From the NCBI RefSeq assembly GCF_039905635.1, contig NZ_CP157000.1:1-64000 (forward strand): a DNA stretch of 64,000 nt, given 5' to 3'. This stretch comes from Microbacterium sp. ProA8. Its GTDB lineage: Bacteria > Actinomycetota > Actinomycetes > Actinomycetales > Microbacteriaceae. A program made the position numbers and the translations under genes. Positions 12,725 to 20,807 of this stretch are shown here, piece by piece (within the stretch, counting starts at the first letter, position 1; each line of letters opens with the position of its first letter). The notes beneath the pieces are model-generated. The model worked only from the letters and a program-made list of their open reading frames with translations. It was not told where the DNA came from and did no database searches.

Positions 12725-13636
12725 GTGACCACCGACGAATTCCAGCGCAACCGCGAGAACTTCTGCTACCGGCATCCCGACCGGCAGAGCTTCGTGCTCT
12801 GCCAGCGCTGCCTGCGCACCATCTGCCCCGAGTGCCAGACGCCGGCCGCCGTCGGCGTGGTCTGCCCCGAGTGCCTGCGCGATCAGCAGAAGGCGCAGTC
12901 GCCCGCACAGCGCAAGGCCGAGCGCCAGTGGTCGCGTCCGCGCGCGGTGGCGGCGTCGTCGGGACGACCCATCGTGACGTACGCCCTCATCGGCATCACC
13001 GTCTTCGTGTACCTGCTGCAGCTCATCCCCGGGTTCGGCGACACCGTCACCCGCGCGCTGATGTTCACGCCGGCCTACCTCTACCCCGGCTGGTTCGGCG
13101 TCTTCGAGCCCTGGCGGCTGATCACCGTGCTCTTCGTCCACGATTCGAACGGCATCTGGCACGTCGCGCTCAACATGCTGGCGCTGTGGATGCTCGGACG
13201 CAGTCTCGAGCCGCTCCTCGGACGCGGCAGGTTCCTCACCCTCTATCTGCTGAGCGGTCTCGGCGGCTCCGTCGCGGTGGTCCTGCTGGGCTTCGACACC
13301 TTCGTCGTGGGTGCATCGGGTGCCATCTACGGATTGTTCGGTGCCCTGCTGATCATCGGGCGCCACATCGGTGCGAACATCACCGGCATCGCGGTGGTCC
13401 TGGGGATCAACCTGGTCATCACGTTCCTGCCGCTCCTGTACGGCGGCGGCGTGCGGGTGTCGTGGCAGGCGCACCTCGGCGGTCTGCTGGTCGGTCTGCT
13501 GGTGGCCTTCATCTTCACGCGCACGCGTGCGGTGCGACAGCGAAGGCTGCAGATCGGCTTGCTCGTCGCGGTCGGAGCCGGTCTGGTGGCGCTGCTGTTC
13601 GTGCCGGTACTGTTCCCTCCACTCATCCTCGGCTAG
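12725..13636 (+). CDS. Rhomboid family intramembrane serine protease
   Basis: A 303-residue integral membrane protease. The N terminus (about 12-55) has paired Cys/His motifs (CYRH, CQRC, CPEC, CPEC) that look like a B-box/zinc-ribbon domain. The membrane part has six or seven helices. The catalytic dyad is Ser198 in GASGAIYG and His250 in QAHLGGLLVG; the HxxxN-type motif HVALNM precedes them. The start is GTG (MTTDEFQRN). Actinobacterial rhomboids of this kind cleave membrane anchors; the substrate is unknown. Confidence 0.93.
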   Translation: MTTDEFQRNRENFCYRHPDRQSFVLCQRCLRTICPECQTPAAVGVVCPECLRDQQKAQSPAQRKAERQWSRPRAVAASSGRPIVTYALIGITVFVYLLQLIPGFGDTVTRALMFTPAYLYPGWFGVFEPWRLITVLFVHDSNGIWHVALNMLALWMLGRSLEPLLGRGRFLTLYLLSGLGGSVAVVLLGFDTFVVGASGAIYGLFGALLIIGRHIGANITGIAVVLGINLVITFLPLLYGGGVRVSWQAHLGGLLVGLLVAFIFTRTRAVRQRRLQIGLLVAVGAGLVALLFVPVLFPPLILG

Positions 13637-13662
13637 GCGTCTCTCCCCTCCTCCGACCGGAG

Positions 13663-13741
13663 TTATCCACAGGCCCATCCACAGCCTGGGGAGAATGACA
13701 GCGGTGTAATTCACAGGTGTTAACAGAGTTGTTAACAACTC
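13663..13741. other. DnaA box and GTTAAC palindrome outside oriC
   Basis: A perfect DnaA box TTATCCACA lies at 13663-13671, a weaker CCATCCACA at 13675-13683, and a 16-bp perfect palindrome GAGTTGTTAACAACTC at 13726-13741, preceded by another GTTAAC at 13719-13724. The region is between convergent rhomboid and crgA genes, so it is not an obvious promoter. Confidence 0.5.
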
Positions 13742-13798
13742 CGGATGCCGGACGCCGAGTGCCTCGCGAGCCACGACTGCCGGCATCCGGGCACGGAA

Positions 13799-13826
13799 AA
13801 ACCCCGGTCGTCGTAGACCGGGGTTT
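13799..13826. terminator. Bidirectional terminator, rhomboid/crgA
   Basis: AAACCCCGGTC (13799-13809) and GACCGGGGTTT (13816-13826) form an 11-bp stem with a 6-nt loop. It is flanked by A-runs on the left and TTT on the right, so it can work for both convergent genes. Confidence 0.85.
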
Positions 13827-13843
13827 CTCGTTCGCAGGGTTCT

Positions 13844-14083
13844 CTATCGCCAGCGCGTCGTCATGAGGAAGCCGATGAAGGCGATTCCGAAGCCGATCAC
13901 CAGGTTCCACGCCCCGATGTCGGGAATCGGGAACGCCATGCCGCTCAGATAGAAGACGAGGATCCAGACCAGGCCGATGAGCATCAGTCCGATCATGATC
14001 GGCTTGAACCACACCGGATTGGGTGCGGCTTCGCCTTCTGCGCGCTCGACGAGCGAGTCGTCGTCTTTGCCGGGTCGTGCCAT
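13844..14083 (-). CDS. crgA: Cell division protein CrgA
   Basis: A 79-residue protein with an acidic/basic N-terminal tail and two transmembrane helices, about 28-48 and 57-74, ending TTRWR. CrgA links FtsZ/FtsI-type divisome proteins and peptidoglycan synthesis in actinobacteria. The short size, the PNPVWFKPIM lead-in to the first helix and location near pknB/pbpA agree with the family. The ATG at 14083 was chosen over the longer frame, which lacks support. Confidence 0.93.
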   Translation of the reverse strand: MARPGKDDDSLVERAEGEAAPNPVWFKPIMIGLMLIGLVWILVFYLSGMAFPIPDIGAWNLVIGFGIAFIGFLMTTRWR

Positions 14084-14138
14084 GGTCAAGAGTCTAACTG
14101 CCAGCCGGCCCTCACCTGTGCTGTGGGAGAATCGGCCT

Positions 14139-14930
14139 GTGGATGAAGCCGTGTCCGACCCGGGGCGCGCCGCGCGCAGGGGACGTACGCCGCAGCGGCG
14201 CACGTCGGTCGTCGGCGTCATCGGCGAGGTGCTCATCACCGCCGGCGTCATCGTCCTCCTCTATGTGGTCTGGCAGCTGTGGGTCGGCGATCTGATCTAC
14301 GGCGCCGAGCGCAACGCCGAGGGCACGGAGCTGTCGCAGGAGTGGGCCGAGCAGTACGAGCAGGAGGCCCCGGTCGCGGCGCCGACCCCCGATGCCGCGG
14401 CGCCGGTGGAGCCTGTCACCGCGCCGCCGCCCGTGCTGCAGGAGCCTGCCGACGCGCAGGAGTTCGCGGTCATGCGCATCCCCCGCTTCGGCGACGACTA
14501 CGCGGTGCCGATGGCGGGCGGCGTGACGCGTGCGCGCACCCTCGACACGATCGGGATCGGCCATTACCCGGGCACCAGCATGCCCGGCGAGCCGGGCAAC
14601 TTCGCCCTCGCCGCACATCGCACCACGTTCGGCGCTCCGTTCAACCGCATCGCCGAACTGCGCGTCGGCGACGCCATCGTGGTGGAGACGCAAGAGGGCT
14701 GGTACACGTACCGCTTCCGCACGCTGCAGTACGTCCGCCCGGACGAGGTCGAGGTGCTCCTGCCCGTCCCGCAGGCGATGGACGTCCCCGCGGGCACCGC
14801 GTACATCACCTTGACCAGCTGCAGCCCGAAGCTGTCGATGACGGAGCGCATCGTCGCCTACGGGGTGTTCGAGTCGTTCACTCCGCGCGCCGCCGGTCAG
14901 CTGCCGCCGTCCCTCCAGGCGGTGGCCTGA
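14139..14930 (+). CDS. Class E sortase
   Basis: A 263-residue membrane-anchored cysteine transpeptidase that attaches surface proteins to the cell wall. One N-terminal transmembrane helix lies at about 24-48, followed by a Pro/Ala/Glu-rich linker (about 70-108) and the sortase beta-barrel. The catalytic triad is visible: His160 (AAHRTTFG), Cys228 (TLTSCSP) and Arg237 (TERIVAYG). The start is GTG after GGGAGA; a second GTG four codons on is possible. It overlaps the next gene by 1 nt. The only clear wall-anchored substrate in the window is the LPPTG giant protein at 52335-61298. Confidence 0.92.
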   Translation: MDEAVSDPGRAARRGRTPQRRTSVVGVIGEVLITAGVIVLLYVVWQLWVGDLIYGAERNAEGTELSQEWAEQYEQEAPVAAPTPDAAAPVEPVTAPPPVLQEPADAQEFAVMRIPRFGDDYAVPMAGGVTRARTLDTIGIGHYPGTSMPGEPGNFALAAHRTTFGAPFNRIAELRVGDAIVVETQEGWYTYRFRTLQYVRPDEVEVLLPVPQAMDVPAGTAYITLTSCSPKLSMTERIVAYGVFESFTPRAAGQLPPSLQAVA

Positions 14931-15118
14931 TGTACGGCGCTCTCTGGCGGGTGCTCCCGGGACCCTGGTGGGTGCGGGTGCTGATCCTGCTCGTGCTCGT
15001 GGCGGCCGTGCTCTACGGGCTGCTCTTCTTCGCGTTCCCGTGGGTGAGCCAGTTCGTGAACCCGCAGGAGGTCACGGTCACCCTTCCGGCGGCGCCGGCC
15101 GGCGCGTCGGTGTCGTGA
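14930..15118 (+). CDS. Small single-pass membrane protein
   Basis: A 62-residue protein with one long hydrophobic segment (about 17-38, VRVLILLVLVAAVLYGLLFF) and a short extracytoplasmic-looking tail. It is wedged between the sortase and the amidotransferase with 1-nt and 4-nt overlaps, so all three are one translational unit. Function unknown; such small proteins accompany class E sortase genes in related genomes (recalled). Confidence 0.82.
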   Translation: MYGALWRVLPGPWWVRVLILLVLVAAVLYGLLFFAFPWVSQFVNPQEVTVTLPAAPAGASVS

Positions 15119-15801
15119 GCGCCCGAGCGTCTTCGTCGCGCATCCTCGTCGTCGACAACCACGACAGCTTCGTCCACACCCTGGTCGGGTACCTGCACGA
15201 GCTCGGCGCCGAGACGGATCTCGTCGAAGCCGACGCGATCGACGACGTGGCGGGGGCCGTCGAAGGTCGGCCGGGCGTGCTGGTCTCGCCCGGTCCGGGC
15301 ACGCCGGGTGACGCAGGGGCGTCCATCGCCGTGGTCCGCGCGGCGGCGGCCGCCGGCACCCCCCTCCTCGGCGTCTGCCTCGGCCACCAGGCGATCGGCG
15401 AGGCGTTCGGTGCGACGGTCGATCACGCGACCGAGCTCATGCACGGCATGACGTCGCTCGTGCATCACGACGGGTCGCCGCTGTACACCGGGCTGCCCGA
15501 CCCGTTCACCGCGACGCGCTACCACTCGCTCGCGATCGTCCCTGAGACACTTCCCGCCGAGCTCGAGGTCACCAGCCGCACGGCGAGCGGCGTCATCATG
15601 GGCGTCGCACACCGCACCGCACCGATCGTCGGCGTGCAGTTCCACCCCGAGAGCGTGCTCACCGAAGGCGGGCATCGGCTGCTGGGCAACTGGCTCGCCT
15701 CGGTGGGATACACGGATGCCGCGGCCCGCGGCGCGACACTGAGCCCGCGGCGCGACACTGAGCCCACGTCGCGACGCCTGACCGCGCGTCGGGACGGCTG
15801 A
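15115..15801 (+). CDS. PabA/TrpG-type glutamine amidotransferase
   Basis: A 228-residue class I glutamine amidotransferase, the glutaminase subunit of anthranilate or aminodeoxychorismate synthase, which releases ammonia for the partner subunit. The triad is visible: nucleophile Cys in LLGVCLGHQAIGE (near residue 86) and His/Glu in VGVQFHPESV (near 170). The GTG start overlaps the preceding gene by 4 nt. No partner synthase subunit is nearby, so pabA versus trpG cannot be decided. The last about 30 residues are encoded by degenerate 19-bp tandem repeats and lie beyond the domain. Confidence 0.9.
   Translation: MSARASSSRILVVDNHDSFVHTLVGYLHELGAETDLVEADAIDDVAGAVEGRPGVLVSPGPGTPGDAGASIAVVRAAAAAGTPLLGVCLGHQAIGEAFGATVDHATELMHGMTSLVHHDGSPLYTGLPDPFTATRYHSLAIVPETLPAELEVTSRTASGVIMGVAHRTAPIVGVQFHPESVLTEGGHRLLGNWLASVGYTDAAARGATLSPRRDTEPTSRRLTARRDG
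15727..15764 (+). repeat. 19-bp tandem repeat in amidotransferase tail
   Basis: Two perfect head-to-tail copies of CGCGGCGCGACACTGAGCC (15727-15745, 15746-15764) are followed by diverged copies to about 15830 (CGCGACGCCTGAGCC-like). They encode the C-terminal tail and run past the stop codon. Confidence 0.75.
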
Positions 15802-15842
15802 GCCCCGCTGCTCGCGACGCCTGAGCCTCGCGCGACCGCGGG

Positions 15843-17537
15843 CTACGACCCGGTGCAGTAGGTCAGCGTGATCTGCGAGTGCACCGGAACGTCGCCCGGG
15901 GTGAGCGACTGCGACTGCACGGTCCGCGGGTCGGCCCCGGGGCAGTTCGGGTCCTCCTGTGCGGTCACGATGAGTCCGACATCCTCGAGTTCGCGGGTGG
16001 CGGCGTCCACGGTGTAGCCGCGCACGTCGTCGATCGCCACGCGGCCGGACGCCACGACGAGGTTCACCATCGTGCCGGCGGCGACACTGGCACCGTCGAC
16101 CGGGTCGCTCGAGATCACGGTGCCGGCGGCGAGATCCTTGTCGTTCTGCGACGTCACCGTGCCGAGCTGCAGGCCGGCGCCGGTGATCGCGGAGATCGCG
16201 ACATCCTGTCCGAGGCCGCCCAGTGGCGGCACCGTCGACATCTGCTGCCCGGTCGACACGTAGACGCTGATCTGCTGGTCGACCTCCACCGACGTGCCCT
16301 CCCCCGGCTCGGTGCGGATGACATTGCCGGCGGCGACCTCGGTGTTCTCCTCGTCGACGCGGATCGCCCGGAGGTCAGCGTCGGCCAGGGCCTCGTTCGC
16401 CCGCTCGTAGGTCATGCCCGACACGTCGGGCACCTCGCGCACATTCGTGGGCAGATCGTCGCGCGGCTGGATGGAGAGCACCCAGAACAGCAGCGAGATG
16501 AGGAGCACCGCGAGCAGTGCCACGCCCGCCCAGATCCAGGCGACGGGCGGGCCGGCCTGGGTGCGCTTCATGGTGGTGTCGGTGCTGAGCTGGCGCAGCG
16601 ACCGCGCCGTCTCGGCGGCCTGTCGGGGGTTGGGCCCGTACAGCTCGCTGGTGAGGGCGCCCACCTGCCGCTTGGACGGCTGCCGGCCGTCGACGGTCGC
16701 ATCGAGCGCCTCGCGGAAGCCCGCGGCATCCTGGTAGCGCTGGAACGGATCCTTGGCGAGGGCGCGCAGCGCCACCGCGTCCAGCGCCCGGGGCACCGTC
16801 TCGTTCACCTCGGACGGCGGCACCGGAGCCTCGCTCACGTGCTGGTACGCCACCGCGACCGGCGAATCGCCACGGAACGGCTGGCGGCCGGTGAGCAGCT
16901 CGTACAGCACGACGCCCGTGGAGTACACGTCGGCGCGGGCGTCGACCGGCTCACCCTTGGCCTGCTCCGGCGAGAAGTACGCCGCGGTGCCGAGGATCTG
17001 CGTCGTCTCGGCGACGGTCGACGAGCTGTCGGACACCGCGCGCGCGATGCCGAAGTCCATCACCTTGACCTGGCCGGCGTCCGTCACCATCACGTTGCCC
17101 GGCTTGATGTCGCGGTGCACGACGCCGGCGCGGTGCGAGTACTCGAGAGCCTCGAGGATGCCGTCGACATAGCGGACGGCATCCGTGACGGGAACCGGCC
17201 CGGCCGAGATGATGTCCTTGAGCAGGCGCCCCTTCACGAGCTCCATCACGATGAACGGCACCGGGCGCACCGTGCCGTCGGGCGAGGTGAGGGAGTCCTC
17301 GCCGGCGTCGTAGACGCGCACGATCGTCGGGTGCGCCATGCGCGACGCGGCCTGCGCCTCGAGGCGGAACCGGGTGCGGAACGCGTTGTCGTCGGCCAGT
17401 TCGCGGTCGAGGATCTTGATCGCGACCTGGCGGCCCAGCGTCAGATCGTATCCGCGGTAGACGCTCGCCATTCCTCCCCGGCCGATGGGCTCGTCGATGC
17501 GATAGCGCCCCGAAAGCACACGCGGCTCAGCTGTCAC
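15843..17537 (-). CDS. pknB: Serine/threonine protein kinase PknB with PASTA domains
   Basis: A transmembrane kinase that senses peptidoglycan fragments and phosphorylates cell-wall and division proteins. It has a kinase domain (about 10-270; GRGGMASVY glycine loop, HRDIKPGN, DFG), a transmembrane helix near 345-367 and three extracellular PASTA repeats to the C terminus. The GTG at 17537 (564 residues) is preferred because GGGAG lies 5 nt upstream; a GTG at 17543 directly abuts that site. A hairpin separates it from pknA, so it may also have its own promoter. Confidence 0.95.
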   Translation of the reverse strand: MTAEPRVLSGRYRIDEPIGRGGMASVYRGYDLTLGRQVAIKILDRELADDNAFRTRFRLEAQAASRMAHPTIVRVYDAGEDSLTSPDGTVRPVPFIVMELVKGRLLKDIISAGPVPVTDAVRYVDGILEALEYSHRAGVVHRDIKPGNVMVTDAGQVKVMDFGIARAVSDSSSTVAETTQILGTAAYFSPEQAKGEPVDARADVYSTGVVLYELLTGRQPFRGDSPVAVAYQHVSEAPVPPSEVNETVPRALDAVALRALAKDPFQRYQDAAGFREALDATVDGRQPSKRQVGALTSELYGPNPRQAAETARSLRQLSTDTTMKRTQAGPPVAWIWAGVALLAVLLISLLFWVLSIQPRDDLPTNVREVPDVSGMTYERANEALADADLRAIRVDEENTEVAAGNVIRTEPGEGTSVEVDQQISVYVSTGQQMSTVPPLGGLGQDVAISAITGAGLQLGTVTSQNDKDLAAGTVISSDPVDGASVAAGTMVNLVVASGRVAIDDVRGYTVDAATRELEDVGLIVTAQEDPNCPGADPRTVQSQSLTPGDVPVHSQITLTYCTGS

Positions 17538-17576
17538 GGTCACTCCCTGCCTGGAACATCAGCCACCCTAGCCGAG

Positions 17577-17613
17577 GCCGAGCGGGTCACGCGTGTCGCG
17601 CGACCCGCTCGGC
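17577..17613 (-). terminator. Hairpin between pknA and pknB
   Basis: GCCGAGCGGGTC (17577-17588) pairs perfectly with 17602-17613 over a 13-nt loop. It lies just after pknA, with no T-tract, and could terminate or attenuate transcription into pknB. Confidence 0.7.
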
Positions 17614-17631
17614 GCATTCACTCAGCTCGGC

Positions 17632-19344
17632 TCACGGGGTCGGCGTCGGCGACGGCTCGGGCTCGGCGGCTTGGATGAGCACCGTGGCCTCGCCGGACGC
17701 ACCCGATGTGCGACTGCCGGCGCTGCCACCGCTGCACGTCACGTTGTAGGTGACGATGACCGTCTGACCGGGCGCATCGGCGGCCGTCACCTGGGCGGAG
17801 CGGGCGTTCTGCGGGAAGCTCGGGCCGTTCGCGATCGTGCCGTTCTGCACCGTGAAGGTGTAGGCGCTCACGGAACCGGTCCCCGAGGGACAGGTGTAGC
17901 CGTCCCACATGACGGTGAGCTGGCCGTTCGGCTCTACGGTGGCCGGCGCACCCTGGAAGGTCGGGCTGTTGGGCGTCGGCATCGGCACCTGGCCGGCGTA
18001 CGTCGTCAGCTCGATGACGGTGCCCTTCTGGACGTTGCCCGTGGGGCTCACGTCGTAGACCTTGCCTTGGCTGGCCTCGTCGGGCGCGGCGTTGCCCTCG
18101 GCACAGCTGGCGCCGAGACCGAGCGCGTCGAGCGCCGCGGATGCGGTCGCGCAGTCCTGCCCGAGGTAGTCCCCGGCGACCACGTTCGCCGTGGTGGGCG
18201 TCGGGGTCGGCGTGTTGGTCGGGGTCGGGGACGGTGCACTCGTGGTGGTGCTCGTCCGGGGCTCCGGCTCATTCTGGTTCGCGGCGACGACCGCCCAGAT
18301 CGTGCCGATCAGCACGAGCAGCAGCAGGGCGATGAGGGCGATCAGGGGCCACGTCCAGGGGCTGCGCTTCTTCTTCTCGCCCTCCCCTTCGACGCCCTCT
18401 TCACCCGGCGCCGGCATGACGCGCGTCGCGGCGGCCGTGTCGGAGCCCGGCACGAGCAGCTGCGTCGCCGCATCGCCCGCGGCGAGGCCGGCGATCGCCG
18501 GGACGGCGGCGGCGGCCGCGGCGACATCGCCGCGACGCAGTGCCGTGGCGGCACGTGCGACGGCGGCAGCGGACGCCGGGCGCTCGTCGGGCTTCTTCGC
18601 GATCATCGCCATCACGAGGTTCTGCACCGGGGTGGCGACCGTGGCGGGCAGCGGCGCGGGCTGCTCATTGATCTGCGCCATCGCGATCGCGACCTGCGAC
18701 TCGCCCGTGAACGGGCGCTTGCCCGCGAGGCTCTCGTAGGCCACGATCCCGAGCGAGTAGATGTCGGTAGCGGGGGATGCCGGGTGCCCCGAGGCCTGCT
18801 CCGGTGACAGGTACTGCACCGTGCCCATCACCTGACCGGTGGCGGTCAGCGGGACCTGGTCGGCGATGCGTGCGATGCCGAAGTCGGTGATCTTCACGCG
18901 ACCGTCGGGGGTGATGAGCAGGTTGCCCGGCTTGATGTCGCGGTGCACGAGGCCGGCCGCGTGGGCCGCCTGCAGCGCCGCGGACGTCTGCGCGACGATG
19001 TCGAGCGTCTTGTCGGTCGAGAGAGAGGTGTCGCGCTCGAGGATGGTCGAGAGCGCCTCACCGGGCACGAGCTCCATGACGAGGAACGCGCTGCCGGCCT
19101 CCTCGCCGTAGTCGAACACGCTCGCGATGCCCTCGTGGTTCACGAGCGCCGCGTGGCGGGCCTCCGCACGGAAGCGCTCCAGGAATCCCGGGTCTCCCAT
19201 GTACTCGTCTTTGAGGATCTTGATGGCGACGGTCCGTCCGATGACGTGGTCGGTCGCTTCCCAGACCTCGCCCATGCCGCCGATCGCTATGCGCGAATCG
19301 AGTTCGTATCGGCCGCCGAAGGTCACGCCCTGCGTCGGTCTCAT
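17632..19344 (-). CDS. pknA: Serine/threonine protein kinase PknA
   Basis: A 570-residue transmembrane kinase. The kinase domain covers about 12-270, with Lys42, HRD at 134-136 and DFG at 154-156. An Ala-rich juxtamembrane region follows, then a transmembrane helix at about 331-355, a Thr/Pro linker, and an extracellular part with one PASTA-like repeat (about 388-455) and a beta-sandwich-like domain with a Cys pair. It ends in a Pro/Thr tail. Many PknA proteins lack an external domain, so this one is enlarged. Its ATG overlaps the pbpA stop by 4 nt. Confidence 0.94.
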   Translation of the reverse strand: MRPTQGVTFGGRYELDSRIAIGGMGEVWEATDHVIGRTVAIKILKDEYMGDPGFLERFRAEARHAALVNHEGIASVFDYGEEAGSAFLVMELVPGEALSTILERDTSLSTDKTLDIVAQTSAALQAAHAAGLVHRDIKPGNLLITPDGRVKITDFGIARIADQVPLTATGQVMGTVQYLSPEQASGHPASPATDIYSLGIVAYESLAGKRPFTGESQVAIAMAQINEQPAPLPATVATPVQNLVMAMIAKKPDERPASAAAVARAATALRRGDVAAAAAAVPAIAGLAAGDAATQLLVPGSDTAAATRVMPAPGEEGVEGEGEKKKRSPWTWPLIALIALLLLVLIGTIWAVVAANQNEPEPRTSTTTSAPSPTPTNTPTPTPTTANVVAGDYLGQDCATASAALDALGLGASCAEGNAAPDEASQGKVYDVSPTGNVQKGTVIELTTYAGQVPMPTPNSPTFQGAPATVEPNGQLTVMWDGYTCPSGTGSVSAYTFTVQNGTIANGPSFPQNARSAQVTAADAPGQTVIVTYNVTCSGGSAGSRTSGASGEATVLIQAAEPEPSPTPTP

Positions 19345-20807
19345 TTGCCCAGCACCGCCTCCATGACCTTCTTCGCGATAGGAGCGGCGATGGTGTTGCC
19401 GCTTCCCGATTGTCCTTGCCTGCCGCCGTCCTCCACGACCACTGCGACCGCGACTTCGGGATTCTGGGCCGGGGCGAACCCTGTGAACCAGAGGGTATAC
19501 GGCTCGTCGCCGGTGTTCTCCGCGGTACCGGTCTTACCGGCCACGTCGACCCCGTCTATTCTTGCACCCGACGCAGCACCGTCACTGACATTGGCCACCA
19601 TCATGGCGACCAGCTCGTCCGCGAGGCTGCCGTCGAGCGCCCGCCCGAACTCACTGTCGTCGAAGGTCTTCTGGACCGACAGGTCCGGGCCGATCACGCG
19701 GTCAACCATGCGGGGATTCATGACCATTCCACCGTTCGCGATGCCGGCCGACACCATCGCCATCTGCAGCGGTGTCGCCGTCACCTGCCCCTGGCCGAAC
19801 CCGCTGAGCGCGGTCTGGGCGTCGTCCTGGATCGTCCGCGGGTAGCCCGAGGGCGTCGACAGGAGCGGGATCTCGACAGACTCGTTGAAGCCGTACTTCT
19901 CGGCCTCTTCGCGGATCGCCGTGTCGCCGAGTTCCACCGCCAGCTCGGCGAAGGGGATGTTGCAGCTCAGCCGCAGCGCGTCCGCGAGGGTCACCGTGTC
20001 GCCGCCGCCGCACGTGCCGCCGCTGGCGTTGTGGACGATGCTGCTGGACTGCGGCAGCTGGTAGGTCGCGGGGTTCGGCAGCGTCGACTCGGGCGTGTAG
20101 TCGCCGGAGGCGAGCGCGGCCGAGGCGACCACGAGCTTGAAGGTCGAGCCGGGCGGATTCAGATCCCCGGCGATGGCACGGTTCGACAGCGGCTTGCCGG
20201 GATCGGCCACGAGGGCGTCGTACGCCGCATTCACGTCGTCGGTCGCGTGCGACGCGAGCACGTTGGTGTCGAAGCTCGGGCTGGTGACCATCGCGAGGAC
20301 GCGGCCGGTGGCCGGCTCGATCGCGATGATGCCGCCCTGCAGGTCGCCGAGCGCCTCGTAGGCGGCGCGCTGCACGTCGGCATCCAGCGACAGCACCACG
20401 TTCGAGCCCCGCGGCGGCTGTCCGGTGAAGATCCGCTCGACGCGCGAGAAGAACTGCGATCCCGCCGTGCCGCTGAGCTCCTGGTTCATCGCCTGCTCGA
20501 TCCCGGTCACCGAGCCGGGGCCGAGTGCGGGGTTGATGTAGCCGGTCACGGGCGCCCACATGTCGGCATCCGTGTACACCCGCTGCCAGCTGTAGACGTC
20601 GTCCGACGGCACCGACGACGCGATGGCCGAGCCGCTCGCGATGATCGAGCCGCGCTGCACCTCGAACGAGTCGTACAGCGCCCGGCGGTTGGCGGAGTTG
20701 GCCGCGAGCTCGTCGGTCTGGATCACCTGGATCCAGCTCGTCGACGCGAACAGCGCGAGGAACATGACCAGCATCAGGATGCTGAGCCGCCGCAGTTCCT
20801 TCGTCAT
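19341..20807 (-). CDS. pbpA: Penicillin-binding protein (FtsI/PbpA-type transpeptidase)
   Basis: A 488-residue class B penicillin-binding protein that cross-links peptidoglycan. It has one N-terminal transmembrane helix (about 9-28), a dimerisation region, and a transpeptidase domain with all active-site motifs: SxxK in PGSTFKLV, SxN in LSCNIPF and KTG in AGKTGTAE. The start ATG at 20807 overlaps the stop of the RodA/FtsW gene by one base. The operon context, next to RodA and the kinases, fits the PbpA role in septal or polar growth. Confidence 0.95.
   Translation of the reverse strand: MTKELRRLSILMLVMFLALFASTSWIQVIQTDELAANSANRRALYDSFEVQRGSIIASGSAIASSVPSDDVYSWQRVYTDADMWAPVTGYINPALGPGSVTGIEQAMNQELSGTAGSQFFSRVERIFTGQPPRGSNVVLSLDADVQRAAYEALGDLQGGIIAIEPATGRVLAMVTSPSFDTNVLASHATDDVNAAYDALVADPGKPLSNRAIAGDLNPPGSTFKLVVASAALASGDYTPESTLPNPATYQLPQSSSIVHNASGGTCGGGDTVTLADALRLSCNIPFAELAVELGDTAIREEAEKYGFNESVEIPLLSTPSGYPRTIQDDAQTALSGFGQGQVTATPLQMAMVSAGIANGGMVMNPRMVDRVIGPDLSVQKTFDDSEFGRALDGSLADELVAMMVANVSDGAASGARIDGVDVAGKTGTAENTGDEPYTLWFTGFAPAQNPEVAVAVVVEDGGRQGQSGSGNTIAAPIAKKVMEAVLGK

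Noticed and set aside
11358..12908. 516-codon frame for the small membrane protein
   Set aside because: The true start is the GTG at 11924 with AGGGAGG; upstream part lies antisense to the cyclophilin gene.
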